From contig NZ_CP040924.1 in assembly GCF_006351925.1 (NCBI RefSeq), positions 1,882,001 through 1,946,000 of the forward strand: a stretch of DNA of 64,000 bases, in the 5' to 3' direction. The notes beneath the pieces were generated by a model. That model worked only from the letters and a program-made list of their open reading frames with translations, was not told the origin of the DNA and searched no databases. Positions 18,996 to 28,288 of this stretch are shown here, piece by piece (within the stretch, counting starts at the first letter, position 1; each line of letters opens with the position of its first letter). This stretch comes from Clostridium thermarum (GTDB taxonomy: Bacteria; Bacillota; Clostridia; Clostridiales; Clostridiaceae). The position numbers and the translations under genes were made by a program.

Positions 18996-20327
18996 TTATA
19001 TTGCTTCACCGTTTAGTGAAAAGGTTAAAGCCTTAGTAATCTTAACATCAATTACATTTCCGATAGAATCCTCAGGACCTACAAAATTTACAAGCTTACC
19101 TGTAGTAGTTCTGCCCATAAGCTTTGTTTCATCATTTTTACTTTTACCTTCCACAAGAACTTTCACAACTTTATCCTGATAGCTTTTATTTATCTTAGCA
19201 CTGATTTCATTAACCACTTCAATAAGCCTATTGAAACGATCATGCTTTACTTTATCATCAATCTGTTCTTCCATTTTATCAGCCGGAGTATATTTTCTTC
19301 TTGAATATATGAAGGTAAAGGCAGAATCATATTCAACTTCTTTAACAAGGTTTAATGTGTCTTCAAAGTCTTCTTCGGTTTCTCCAGGGAAACCTACAAT
19401 GATATCTGTTGTAAGCGCTACATCAGGAATCTCCCTTTTGATGGTTCTTACAAGCTCAAGATATTGTTCTCTGTCATAAGACCTGTTCATCTTCTTAAGT
19501 ATAGCCGATGAACCGCTTTGAACCGGTAAGTGAATTTGATTACAGATCTTTTCGCAGTCTCTTATGGCATATATTACATCCAAGCTTAAATCCTTTGGAT
19601 GTGAAGTCATGAATCTTATTCTCTCAAGACCTTCTATTTCGTTGACCATTCTTAAAAGCTTAGCGAAGTCAACATCTTCCTCTAAACCCTTACCATAGGA
19701 GTTTACGTTTTGGCCTAGGAGAGTAATCTCCTTGTAGCCTAAAGCTACCAAGGACTTTATCTCCCTGATAATTTCCACTGGTTTTCTACTTCTCTCTCTT
19801 CCTCTTACATAGGGAACCACACAATAAGTACAGAAATTATTGCAGCCATACATAATGGTTACAAAGGCCTTTATGTCACTCTTTCTATCTACAGGTATTC
19901 CTTCAACTATACCCTCTTCTTTATCAAAGATTTCAATAACGGATTTTCCCTCTTGTCTAACCCGGTTCAGGTATTCAGGGAACTTATAGGAATTGTGGGT
20001 TCCAAATATTATGTCTACAAAAGGATACTTCTTTATTATGGTTTCAGACATATCCTTTTGCTGCATCATACAACCACATAGTGCTATTATAAGGTCCGGC
20101 CGCTCTTCCTTAAGTTTCTTCAAAGCACCCAAGTTACCGAAAACTTTTAATTCAGCATTTTCTCTAACTGCACAGGTATTGAATATGATTATATCAGCTT
20201 GTTCCTTTACTTCTGTTCGTATGCAGCCGATATTCTTTAACATCCCGGATAGTTTTTCTGAGTCTTCCTCATTCATCTGACATCCCCAAGTTTCTATATA
20301 GTAACTCAAAGTCTTATTGTTTAGCAT
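18996..20327 (-). CDS. miaB: tRNA-2-methylthio-N6-dimethylallyladenosine synthase
   Basis: MiaB is the radical-SAM enzyme that adds a methylthio group to i6A37 in tRNA. The 443-residue protein has the N-terminal UPF0004 domain ([17 protein letters not shown]), the radical-SAM cluster motif CNNFCTYC followed by [12 protein letters not shown], and a C-terminal TRAM domain. I start at the ATG at 20327, since AAGGAGAA lies five bases upstream; a GTG at 20363 would add 12 residues without a ribosome binding site. It heads the run miaB-mutS-mutL-miaA-hfq. Confidence 0.95.
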   Translation of the reverse strand: MLNNKTLSYYIETWGCQMNEEDSEKLSGMLKNIGCIRTEVKEQADIIIFNTCAVRENAELKVFGNLGALKKLKEERPDLIIALCGCMMQQKDMSETIIKKYPFVDIIFGTHNSYKFPEYLNRVRQEGKSVIEIFDKEEGIVEGIPVDRKSDIKAFVTIMYGCNNFCTYCVVPYVRGRERSRKPVEIIREIKSLVALGYKEITLLGQNVNSYGKGLEEDVDFAKLLRMVNEIEGLERIRFMTSHPKDLSLDVIYAIRDCEKICNQIHLPVQSGSSAILKKMNRSYDREQYLELVRTIKREIPDVALTTDIIVGFPGETEEDFEDTLNLVKEVEYDSAFTFIYSRRKYTPADKMEEQIDDKVKHDRFNRLIEVVNEISAKINKSYQDKVVKVLVEGKSKNDETKLMGRTTTGKLVNFVGPEDSIGNVIDVKITKALTFSLNGEAI

Positions 20328-20585
20328 GGCAATTCTCCTTCTATAAAATCTAGTGGTTTTCACATAAGTTGCAATAAAAGCGCAAAATAAAACAGGATAA
20401 ATTTTTCATTGATGTTTTTTTAAACTTATATGCATAAATCTACATAGTTTATTATATAAAATTTAATTGCAATTTGAAAGAAGTTTTAATAAGAAATGTG
20501 GCAACCTTAATTTAAATATGTATTTTGTAGTATAAGAATAAAATAAAACATAAGTGAGAAAATTAAAGTACAGGAGGTGTTTTTA

Positions 20586-20735
20586 ATGTACGATGCAAAA
20601 AAAGAAGAAGAAAATGAAGATTCAACACTGTATGAGACTATTTATGATAGAGGATACTTTGATAGAGTCAGAGCAGAGACATTACTAAATACTAAAACTG
20701 GTTATGTCCCCAATGAAAGTATCGGCATAGAATAG
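20586..20735 (+). CDS. Small acidic protein of 49 residues, unknown function
   Basis: This short gene has an ideal ribosome binding site, AGGAGGTG (20572-20579), six bases before its ATG, and a clean stop at 20735. The protein begins MYDAKKEEENEDSTLYET and continues with RGYFDRVRAE and ends NESIGIE. It is charged, has five tyrosines, and has no membrane or signal segment. The next gene starts 36 bases later with its own ribosome binding site, so co-transcription is likely. I do not recognise a family. The ribosome binding site and protein-like codon use support it as real. Confidence 0.65.
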   Translation: MYDAKKEEENEDSTLYETIYDRGYFDRVRAETLLNTKTGYVPNESIGIE

Positions 20736-20771
20736 ACTGTTAGCAGCTGGAAACCAAAAAGGGGGTTCATT

Positions 20772-21965
20772 ATGGAAGTTTCTAACCGAATAAAAAAAGT
20801 TTTGTTTTCACCTATTAGAAAATTAACTCCATATGCAGAAATAGCACGCAAAAAAGGTGTGAAAATATATCACCTCAATATAGGACAGCCTGATATTGAA
20901 ACACCTCAAACATTTTTTTATGGTGTGGATAAGTTTAAAGAAAAGGTACTACAGTATTCAAATTCCAATGGTGAAAAAATCTTATTGGAATCCTTCAGTT
21001 TATACTATAAAAAGCTTAATTTTGATCTTGACCCAAAGGAAATTATGGTCACAAATGGTGGCAGCGAAGCCATATTGTTCACCCTTATGGCTGTCTGTGA
21101 TATAGGAGATAATATAATAATACCTGAGCCATTCTATACAAATTATAGAAGTATCGCAGCAGCTTGTGGTGTAGAAGTAAGGACTTTTACAACACTGAGA
21201 AGAAATGGTTTTCACTTGCCACATAAAGAAGTGATTACGGAACTTATAACTCCAAAAACAAAGGCTATCATCTTTTCAAACCCAGGTAATCCAACCGGTG
21301 TGGTATATACTAAAGAAGAAGTGACAATGCTTGCCGGTATAGCAAAGGAATACAATCTCTATATTATATCTGATGAGGTATATAGGGAGTTTGTATATGA
21401 TGGATTAAAGCATACTTCCATATTAGAATATGATGAAATTAAAGATAGGGCCATATTGATAGACAGTATATCCAAACGGTACAGCGCTTGTGGAGCAAGA
21501 GTGGGACTTACTGCTTCCAAAAATCCAGAATTTAATAACGAAATATTGAAAATGTGCCAACTGAGACTAAGCTCTCCAACTCTAGAACAATTTGGTGCGG
21601 CTAACTTGATTAATACTCCACCGGAGTATTTTGTAAACGTAAGAAATGAGTACACTCATAGAAGAGATGTTTTATATGAAGAACTAATAAAGATTCCTGG
21701 AGTAGAGTGTAAGAAACCGGAAGGTGCCTTTTATATAATTGCTAAATTACCTGTAGAGGATGCTGAGGAATTTTCTAAATGGATGCTGTCGGAATATAGT
21801 CTTGATAATGAAACTGTCATGGTAGCACCTGCAGAGGGCTTTTATTTGACACCAAACCTTGGCAAAGATGAAATTAGAATATCCTACTGCCTTGAGTCAG
21901 ATGCTTTAATAAGAGCTATTAATATTCTTAAGAAGGCCTTAATGGAATTTTCAAAAAGAACCTAG
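20772..21965 (+). CDS. Class I pyridoxal-phosphate aminotransferase
   Basis: This 397-residue enzyme is a fold-type I aminotransferase: NIGQPDIETP near the N-terminus, TNGGSEAI, FSNPGNPTGVVYTKEE, SDEVYREFVYDG, the cofactor lysine in SISKRYSACGARVG, and the carboxylate-binding arginine in DEIRISYCLE. It differs clearly from the enzyme at 4932-6125, notably at the lysine segment (SKRYSACGAR against SKTYSMTGWR). Such proteins are usually called aspartate aminotransferase-like; the substrate is uncertain. GGGGG precedes the ATG. A short acidic gene lies just upstream. Confidence 0.85.
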   Translation: MEVSNRIKKVLFSPIRKLTPYAEIARKKGVKIYHLNIGQPDIETPQTFFYGVDKFKEKVLQYSNSNGEKILLESFSLYYKKLNFDLDPKEIMVTNGGSEAILFTLMAVCDIGDNIIIPEPFYTNYRSIAAACGVEVRTFTTLRRNGFHLPHKEVITELITPKTKAIIFSNPGNPTGVVYTKEEVTMLAGIAKEYNLYIISDEVYREFVYDGLKHTSILEYDEIKDRAILIDSISKRYSACGARVGLTASKNPEFNNEILKMCQLRLSSPTLEQFGAANLINTPPEYFVNVRNEYTHRRDVLYEELIKIPGVECKKPEGAFYIIAKLPVEDAEEFSKWMLSEYSLDNETVMVAPAEGFYLTPNLGKDEIRISYCLESDALIRAINILKKALMEFSKRT

Positions 21966-21978
21966 AATCCCCAAATAT

Positions 21979-22019
21979 AAAACCTAAAGTAGTAAAAAAG
22001 CTGGCTACTTTAGGTTTTT
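21979..22019. terminator. Bidirectional terminator
   Basis: The arms 21979-21992 and 22005-22018 pair fully, with a 12-base loop and a T run to 22019. It serves the aminotransferase and the convergent GNAT gene, whose stop codon lies in it. Confidence 0.88.
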
Positions 22020-22885
22020 ATTAATGTTGTCCATGTTTTGTATTGATCAAAGAGTTTAAAACCACATTTTTTGTATAACTCGTATGCTGGGGTGTTATCA
22101 GCATTTACCTTGATTTTAACTTCATTATATCCACAATCAATAAGTATATTTAAAAGATGGGTTAAAAGTAATTGACCAAACCCCCTTCTTTGGTATTCTT
22201 TTTTGATTCCAAAGTTGACAATCAGTGGGGTAAAGTTATGCATAATTATTTGTCCATACCCCGCATAGTCGTTATTGTACTTGATGAATATGCACCAATC
22301 ATTTACATAATAATCCTGCATCTCATCTGCCAATATATCCTGAATAGTTAAAGGCTGTCTTTCAAAATTAAAAAAAACGCTATTTTGAATATCACATCTT
22401 ATTTTTTCATGACGTCCCTTTTTAAAGGTCACAAAGTTTAAATTATCAATTAAGGGTTCATGACGTTTTGAATTTAATGTGAGTTTAAGTTCAAAGGTGG
22501 TGCTTTTTTCTTCGAAACCAAATCTCGATAGTAAGTTTGAAGCTTCCTCGCTTAACTTACCGTCAAAGTACAAGACACTTCCGGCCTTAAAGTCTTTTAA
22601 TAACTCAGAGCAATTTATATCCATATAGTTCTTGTCAACATAAAGAGAATTAATTAAGTAAGCATTTGCTCCTGAGTCTATTTTTGAATGCCAAAGGTAA
22701 CCAACGAGTTTATTACCGTACCTTAGTAGACACACTTGTTTTCTTAGCTGATATCTGCCAATAAAATTAGACTTGTTATAGTATTTAAAGTATTCCTCAT
22801 TTAAAGAATTAAATTCACGCCTTTTACTGTTTAAATCTGCGAACTCATTTAAATTTTTAATTCGCAGTCTCTCTGTTTTAAACAT
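22010..22885 (-). CDS. GNAT-family N-acetyltransferase
   Basis: The C-terminal 130 or so residues form a standard GNAT domain: acetyl-CoA motif KKEYQRRGFGQLLLTHLL and the closing segment VNADNTPAYELYKKCGFK. The N-terminal half (about 1-150) has the size and secondary-structure pattern of a second, worn GNAT fold, giving a possible tandem GNAT like MshD; that is inference. I start at the ATG at 22885 after GAGGTAT; an ATG at 22897 would add four residues. It lies 24 bases after the CotS-like gene, likely in one transcript. The substrate is unknown. Confidence 0.8.
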   Translation of the reverse strand: MFKTERLRIKNLNEFADLNSKRREFNSLNEEYFKYYNKSNFIGRYQLRKQVCLLRYGNKLVGYLWHSKIDSGANAYLINSLYVDKNYMDINCSELLKDFKAGSVLYFDGKLSEEASNLLSRFGFEEKSTTFELKLTLNSKRHEPLIDNLNFVTFKKGRHEKIRCDIQNSVFFNFERQPLTIQDILADEMQDYYVNDWCIFIKYNNDYAGYGQIIMHNFTPLIVNFGIKKEYQRRGFGQLLLTHLLNILIDCGYNEVKIKVNADNTPAYELYKKCGFKLFDQYKTWTTLIKT

Positions 22886-22909
22886 AACATACCTCATTAA
22901 ATATAAAGT

Positions 22910-23980
22910 TTATTTAGAATTTTGATTAATGGCAATTAAATTATTAATATACCTCATAAAATCATCGATAAACTTATTTTCCTGTTCAGAATATGCCAGT
23001 AATTTTTGCAGCCTTTTTAAATATTTTACTTCGTTAAAGCCTTTATGTTTTTTATATCGTTTATAGCCTAATTTCCAAAACTTATATGGAAAGATGAGAA
23101 ATGCAAGTAGTATTTCAAGTTCAGGAATTTCAATTGGTCTATAAATAGAGTAATGATTGAGAAGATTAAGAGCTTTCTTGAAGTCCCAAGCAAACTCGCT
23201 TTTAGGTAGTAACCTTCTAAGTAATTTTGCCAAATCGATAATTGGCAAATCAATGTTAACTGAGTTTAAAGTGATTATAAAGTAGCCTGTTCCACTTTTT
23301 ATTATATTCTTCCTATAAAAACTGCCATGAGCAATTGATTTTGTAACCAAGGCGTTTTTAGTCAGGTTATAATAGTTACAATTATTTAATATTGAGAGAG
23401 CTGTAACACCTCTAGTGTATAAGGCATCAATATGATCATTGTAAATATAATCAAATTGATTTTGAATTACTTTATGTTTAATAATTTCTTTAAATCGTTC
23501 TAAGTCAATCAGACTTTCATAAAACATCTTTGGCAAGTTTTTTGAGCTGTTCTTAATATTTATGTCATAGGAATCGATATCAATGCAACTTTTATGGAAT
23601 TGGGCCAAAAGTTCACAGCATTTTTCAGCTTCTTTAATATCATTAAAATTACACTCGTCACCTTCAACCCACTCAGTTACATAGACAATATATTTTCCGT
23701 ATTTTACGTAGCAATCATCTTTGAGGGTTTTATAATACTTTTGAATATTGTGAAAGCCATTCTTTTTTAATGCTTCAGCAAGTTTGAAGCTGTTTAAGAC
23801 CTTTTTTCTACCATGACTAACTTTACGTACACAGAGATTACCCACACTGCTTTGTACCTTGTATACATGACGGTATTTAGAAACACTGATTACCTCAATA
23901 CCGTAATGATGCAGAACTCTTTCAATCATAACCAGTTCTTTAATCGTTATGAGTTCACCGTTATGGTTGATAACGGACAT
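22910..23980 (-). CDS. CotS/YutH-like spore coat protein, kinase fold with lost catalytic residues
   Basis: The 356-residue protein follows the CotS family, spore coat proteins with an aminoglycoside-phosphotransferase-like fold: VYKVQSSVGNLCVRKV (ATP-lysine strand), YIVYVTEWVEGDECNF (hinge), and the family block DLAKLLRRLLP near the C-terminus. The catalytic loop reads AHGSFYRKNI, where CotS proteins have H-Q/G-D-x-x-x-x-N, so the catalytic aspartate is replaced by Ser. The following metal-site segment reads FIITLNSVNID with no aspartate in the expected IDFD position. It is therefore probably a pseudokinase. Its presence suggests a spore former. Confidence 0.75.
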   Translation of the reverse strand: MSVINHNGELITIKELVMIERVLHHYGIEVISVSKYRHVYKVQSSVGNLCVRKVSHGRKKVLNSFKLAEALKKNGFHNIQKYYKTLKDDCYVKYGKYIVYVTEWVEGDECNFNDIKEAEKCCELLAQFHKSCIDIDSYDINIKNSSKNLPKMFYESLIDLERFKEIIKHKVIQNQFDYIYNDHIDALYTRGVTALSILNNCNYYNLTKNALVTKSIAHGSFYRKNIIKSGTGYFIITLNSVNIDLPIIDLAKLLRRLLPKSEFAWDFKKALNLLNHYSIYRPIEIPELEILLAFLIFPYKFWKLGYKRYKKHKGFNEVKYLKRLQKLLAYSEQENKFIDDFMRYINNLIAINQNSK

Positions 23981-24081
23981 AGAATTCCCCCTATTTATTG
24001 CTACTTTATTATATTAATAAAAAACTGAAATAATTCGCTTAAAATAAAAATGCTATTGGGCAGTCTGGTTATAAATAAGAA

Positions 24082-24107
24082 TTGAAGCGTGTATTCACAC
24101 GCTTCAA
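24082..24107 (-). terminator. Hairpin after rpsA
   Basis: Perfect 11-base arms (24082-24092 and 24097-24107) with a four-base loop, right after the rpsA stop. The T tract on the minus strand is poor, so termination may be partial. Confidence 0.65.
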
Positions 24108-24112
24108 AAATT

Positions 24113-25192
24113 TTACTCTACAGCTTTGATGCTCAAGCCAATTTTCTTGTTTTCTATGTCTACGTCAATAATTTTAGCCTTAACTTGTTGACCAATTTCC
24201 AATGCTTCTGAAGGCTTATTTATTCTTTTATGGCTGATTTCGGAGATGTGTACCAAGGCATCAACACCAGGTTCCAACTCAACAAACGCGCCGAAGTCTG
24301 CAAAACGAACAACCTTACCTAAAACTACAGAATCAACAGGATATTTTACCTCCACATTGCTCCATGGATCACTGCTGAGAGCTTTTTGACTTAGGGAAAT
24401 CTTTTTGGTTTCCTTGTTGATGTCAAGTATCTTAACTTTTATAACATCGCCAACCTTTAATACGTCAGTAACCTTTGAAACTCTACCCCATGAAAGTTCT
24501 GAAACGTGAAGTAAACCGTCCACACCCATTACGTCAACAAAGGCTCCGAAGGAAGTTATTCTCTGAACTTCACCTTCTACAATCATATCTTTTTCAAGCT
24601 TATTGAAGACCTCTTCTTCAAATTTATCTTTTTCAGCTTTTAATAAGTCTCTTCTAGATCCTATTATACGAGTATTTCTTTTTGACTCGTTAAATTCAAC
24701 GATTTGAATGTCAAAGGTCTTTCCTACATAATCATTTAAATTTTCCACGTGATATAGCTCTATATGAGATGCAGGTATGAAGATTCTTATTCCCTTATAT
24801 GTAGCTACCAAGCCGCCTTTAACTGCCTCTTTAACAGTTATAGATACAGGCTTCTTTTCATTGAAAGCCTCTTTTATGTAATTGTAGGCTGAACCTCTTT
24901 CTAACTCGATTTTTGATAAAACCACATATCCATCTTCGTTTCTTCTGCTAATTACTTTTGCTTCAACTATGTCCCCAACTTTAATGATATCCTTAAGATT
25001 TGGAACTGATTCAAACGTAACCTCAGCAGCTGGCAATATAGCGTCAGCTTTATATCCTATGTTTAAAAAGGCCTCCTTTTCGTTTACAGAAATTACTTCT
25101 CCCTTAACTACTTCCCCAACAACAATTTGCTTATCGAATTGATCCATATAAGCTAACTGTTCGTTGAAATCCTTAACATTTTCCTCTTTCAT
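24113..25192 (-). CDS. rpsA: 30S ribosomal protein S1 homologue (four S1 domains)
   Basis: The 359-residue protein has four S1 RNA-binding domains, starting near residues 22, 105, 195 and 280. The last two are the best kept (GEVQRITSFGAFVDVMGVDGLLHVSELSW and GKVVRFADFGAFVELEPGVDALVHISEIS). Such four-domain S1 proteins are typical of Firmicutes and help mRNA binding on the ribosome. In many clostridia this gene is fused to or follows ispH between cmk and rpsA; here no ispH is present and the protein has no IspH part. GGAGG precedes the ATG; cmk lies 89 bases upstream. Confidence 0.92.
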   Translation of the reverse strand: MKEENVKDFNEQLAYMDQFDKQIVVGEVVKGEVISVNEKEAFLNIGYKADAILPAAEVTFESVPNLKDIIKVGDIVEAKVISRRNEDGYVVLSKIELERGSAYNYIKEAFNEKKPVSITVKEAVKGGLVATYKGIRIFIPASHIELYHVENLNDYVGKTFDIQIVEFNESKRNTRIIGSRRDLLKAEKDKFEEEVFNKLEKDMIVEGEVQRITSFGAFVDVMGVDGLLHVSELSWGRVSKVTDVLKVGDVIKVKILDINKETKKISLSQKALSSDPWSNVEVKYPVDSVVLGKVVRFADFGAFVELEPGVDALVHISEISHKRINKPSEALEIGQQVKAKIIDVDIENKKIGLSIKAVE

Positions 25193-25281
25193 TTTTATAA
25201 TGCCTCCTTTATTAACTAAACAGGTACAGATGCACCTGCATTAATCCTAAATTGAATTTTCTTTTTATTTTGCATTCAATC

Positions 25282-25944
25282 TTATAAGTTGTTCAAGTCC
25301 TTTTTTATATAATCCAGTATAGTTTTTACAATCTCATCTATACTTAAGGAAGTGGTATCAATCTCGATGGCATCCTCTGCTTTTGTCAAAGGGTTAACCG
25401 ACCTGTTCATGTCTATGTAGTCTCTATCTATAATATCCTTTAAAATCTCTTCATAAGAACAAACTGCACTCTTACTTAGAAGCTCTTTATATCTTCGATT
25501 GGCTCTTTCCTCTGGAGTAGCAGTAAGATAAAATTTAAAGGCAGCATTTTTTAATACCACTGTACCTATATCTCTGCCATCCATGATAATGTCAAATTTA
25601 CTTGCCAGATTACGTTGCAGGACTACTAATCGTTCTCTTAATTCCGCTATTGATGCGTAAGAGGCCACATGTTTGCTTACCTCTGCAGTAGTTAACTTGG
25701 AAGTAATATTTTGCCCATCCACTATGAGATCATCATTTTCAAAATACATATCCATTCTATCTACCAACATGCTTAAGGCTTCTATATTATCAGGAGAAAT
25801 ATTCTCCTCTATAGCTTTTAAAGTAACAGCTCTATACATCAGCCCGGTATTTATGTACATTATACCTAGCTCTTTAGCTATTTTTTTCGCAATAGTACTT
25901 TTTCCTGCTCCGGCAGGTCCGTCAATTGCTATAGAAATTCTCAT
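25282..25944 (-). CDS. cmk: Cytidylate kinase
   Basis: Cmk phosphorylates CMP and dCMP. The 220-residue protein has the P-loop DGPAGAGKSTIAKKIA near the N-terminus, NTGLMYRAVTL, MDGRDIGTVV and the lid region ATPEERANRRYKE, all typical of bacterial Cmk. AAAGGCGG precedes the ATG. It lies 64 bases after the flavoprotein gene and 89 bases before rpsA, the order flavoprotein-cmk-rpsA being common in clostridia. Confidence 0.96.
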   Translation of the reverse strand: MRISIAIDGPAGAGKSTIAKKIAKELGIMYINTGLMYRAVTLKAIEENISPDNIEALSMLVDRMDMYFENDDLIVDGQNITSKLTTAEVSKHVASYASIAELRERLVVLQRNLASKFDIIMDGRDIGTVVLKNAAFKFYLTATPEERANRRYKELLSKSAVCSYEEILKDIIDRDYIDMNRSVNPLTKAEDAIEIDTTSLSIDEIVKTILDYIKKDLNNL

Positions 25945-26008
25945 AAAAAACCGCCTTTCTTTTGTATTTTATATATTATTCTATAAATATTTACAAAATC
26001 CTCTTAAA

Positions 26009-27241
26009 CTACAATTTTTCTTTCTCACAAATAGCTTTGCCAGCCAAATAACCGGTGGACAGTGCAATTTGTATGTTGTAGCCACCTGTATAAGCATCTA
26101 CATCTATTACTTCACCGGCAAAGTATAAATTGCTTATTATTTTTGAATTCATTGTAGATGGATCTATTTCCTTAGTATCCACTCCCCCGGCTGTAACGAT
26201 GGCTTCAGCTATAGGCCTTAAACCCTTTATTTGAAGTCTGAAGTCTTTTATTGCATGTACTAGGCATTTTCTTTCCTGTCTTGTTATTGAATGAACCTTT
26301 TTATCATCAGGAATACCGGAGACAATTATTATTCTATTAATGATTTTTTGCGGCAATAATTCATTTAATGCATTTTTTATGTCCTTATTTTTGAATTGTT
26401 CAAAGTCCTTTTGTATACGCTTATCTAGTTCATCTTCGGATAAGGCGGGTTTTAGATCTATTGAGGCATACTGATTTGCATTGTCTTTAACCTTTCTGCT
26501 GCCGCTCAAAACAATTGGACCGGATACACCAAAGTGGGTAAAAAGCATTTCTCCAAAGTCTCTAAAAATACATTTATTATTTTCGTATATTTTAAATTCA
26601 ACATTTTTCAGTGATAGTCCCTGCAGTTCCTTAACCCATGCTTCTTCAACTTCTATTGGAACTAAGGAAGGACGCAGCGGAACAATTTTATGGCCAAGTG
26701 ATGCTGAGAAAGTGTACCCATCCCCGGTGGAACCTGTTAGCGGATATGATTTGCCACCGGTACAAAGAATAAAATAATCTCCGTAAACTTTTTCGCCGTT
26801 TTCTAAAACAACGCAGGATATTTTATTGCCTACTTTTAAAATCTTTGTAACCTTGGAATTTAGCCTTACTTCCACATTTCTCTTGGATAATTCACTGTTA
26901 AAGGCGTTTAAAATATCTGAGGATTTATCGGATTCAGGAAAGACCCTACCCCCTCTTTCCACCTTTAGCTTAACACCTGCTTTCTCAAAAAAGTCCATGG
27001 TATTTTCGTTTGTAAAGCTGTAGAGTGCACTATATAAAAAAGCAGGATTTCCGGGAATAAAATCAAAAAAATCATTAATGTCCTTGGCATTTGTGATATT
27101 ACATCTGCCTTTTCCGGTAATAAAAAGTTTCTTTCCCAATTTAGCATTGGATTCTAACAGTATAACCTTGGTACTTCTAGAGGCTTCTATAGCTGACATC
27201 ATGCCAGCAGGTCCTCCTCCAATAACAACAGTAGTCTTCAA
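26009..27241 (-). CDS. HI0933/BaiN-family FAD-dependent oxidoreductase
   Basis: The 410-residue flavoprotein starts with the dinucleotide-binding motif VVIGGGPAGMMSAIEAS. It has the family blocks ITGKGRCNITNA, CTGGKSYPLTGSTGDGYTFSASLGH and, at the C-terminus, AGGVDTKEIDPSTMNSK and DVDAYTGGYNIQIALSTGYLAG. A BaiN homologue is linked to bile-acid reduction in a gut Clostridium, but the substrate in most members is unknown. I start at the TTG at 27241, with AGAGGTGATAAG before it; a TTG at 27289 overlaps the upstream terminator. Confidence 0.88.
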   Translation of the reverse strand: MKTTVVIGGGPAGMMSAIEASRSTKVILLESNAKLGKKLFITGKGRCNITNAKDINDFFDFIPGNPAFLYSALYSFTNENTMDFFEKAGVKLKVERGGRVFPESDKSSDILNAFNSELSKRNVEVRLNSKVTKILKVGNKISCVVLENGEKVYGDYFILCTGGKSYPLTGSTGDGYTFSASLGHKIVPLRPSLVPIEVEEAWVKELQGLSLKNVEFKIYENNKCIFRDFGEMLFTHFGVSGPIVLSGSRKVKDNANQYASIDLKPALSEDELDKRIQKDFEQFKNKDIKNALNELLPQKIINRIIIVSGIPDDKKVHSITRQERKCLVHAIKDFRLQIKGLRPIAEAIVTAGGVDTKEIDPSTMNSKIISNLYFAGEVIDVDAYTGGYNIQIALSTGYLAGKAICEKEKL

Positions 27242-27290
27242 CTTATCACCTCTTCTTGTATCATTAGAAATTTTTTGTCCGTTCAACAAA

Positions 27291-27310
27291 AAAGACCTGT
27301 TTTAGGTCTT
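27291..27310 (-). terminator. Terminator of the RpiR-family gene
   Basis: AAGACCT (27292-27298) and AGGTCTT (27304-27310) with a five-base loop; the minus strand continues with a T run. Confidence 0.75.
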
Positions 27311-27317
27311 CAATGTA

Positions 27318-28199
27318 CTATCTATCATCTTTGCTTTTATATGTATAGACATTATATTCTTCCCAGATGCCTTCAAGATTTGTAAAAATAGTAGAAATTT
27401 TTTCTTTTTCTCTTAAGCCCACTGCAATAATTAATGCATTGATTACACTAAGTGGAGCAACCAAGGAGTCCACAAAGGACGCCATATTACTTTGGGCAAT
27501 AAGCGTAAAGTCAGCTTGAGCTGCCAGTGGAGATAGTAAACTGTCAGTAATTGCTACAACTTTTGCAGACCTGCTTTGAGCAAAGGTTAGAGCTTCGATA
27601 GTTCTGTTGGCGTATCTTGGGAAACCGATTCCTATAACTAAATCTTCTTCTGATACGTTTAGCATCTGCTCAAATATATCACTAATACCATACCCAACTA
27701 CTTTCACATTATCCAGTATTATATTTAAGTAGAAACCTAAAAATTCAGCTAAAGCTGTGGAGCTTCTTAAGCCAATTATGTAAATTGTTTTTGCCTCGAA
27801 GATACTCTTTACTACATCTTCAAAGGTTTTATGATTAATTTTTTCCAGAGTGGCCCGAATGTTCTCCATATCGGATTTAAGCACACCTTTAAGAGCGTTC
27901 TCTTCACTGATGAAGTCGTTTGACAATTCGATTCTCTGTACAGTGGTAAGCTTGTTCTTTATTAATTCCTGAAGAGCTTTTTGCAAGGTTGGATAACCGC
28001 TGTATCCAAGTTCGTTGGCAAATCTTACTACAGTGGATTCACTTACACCTACACTAGTTCCTAGCTTTGCTGCAGTCATAAATGCGGCTTTGTCGTAATG
28101 TTTTAAGATATATTCTGCTATGAGCTTTTGACCTTTACTCAATCTAGGAAATTTAACCTGAATTATTCTCATTAAATCTTGTTTTTCATTATCAATCAA
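27318..28199 (-). CDS. MurR/RpiR-family transcriptional regulator
   Basis: The 293-residue protein has an N-terminal helix-turn-helix of the RpiR type (FMTAAKLGTSVGVSESTVVRFANELGYSGYPTLQKAL, about 37-73) and a C-terminal SIS sugar-phosphate-binding domain (IYIIGLRSSTALAEFLGFYL and VIGIGFPRYANRTIEAL). Members usually respond to phosphosugars. No sugar gene is adjacent, so its target is unknown. The start is a TTG preceded by AGGAGTGG. It is separated from the flavoprotein gene by a terminator. Confidence 0.9.
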   Translation of the reverse strand: MIDNEKQDLMRIIQVKFPRLSKGQKLIAEYILKHYDKAAFMTAAKLGTSVGVSESTVVRFANELGYSGYPTLQKALQELIKNKLTTVQRIELSNDFISEENALKGVLKSDMENIRATLEKINHKTFEDVVKSIFEAKTIYIIGLRSSTALAEFLGFYLNIILDNVKVVGYGISDIFEQMLNVSEEDLVIGIGFPRYANRTIEALTFAQSRSAKVVAITDSLLSPLAAQADFTLIAQSNMASFVDSLVAPLSVINALIIAVGLREKEKISTIFTNLEGIWEEYNVYTYKSKDDR

Positions 28200-28288
28200 C
28201 TGATATCCACTCCTAAGTTCAACATTTGCAAGGCTAGATTCATTTTACCATCAATTGAAAGATTATTCAATATAGCCGTCAAAATCCT

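Noticed and set aside
24082..24107. Plus-strand terminator
   Set aside because: No plus-strand gene ends nearby; it belongs to rpsA on the minus strand.
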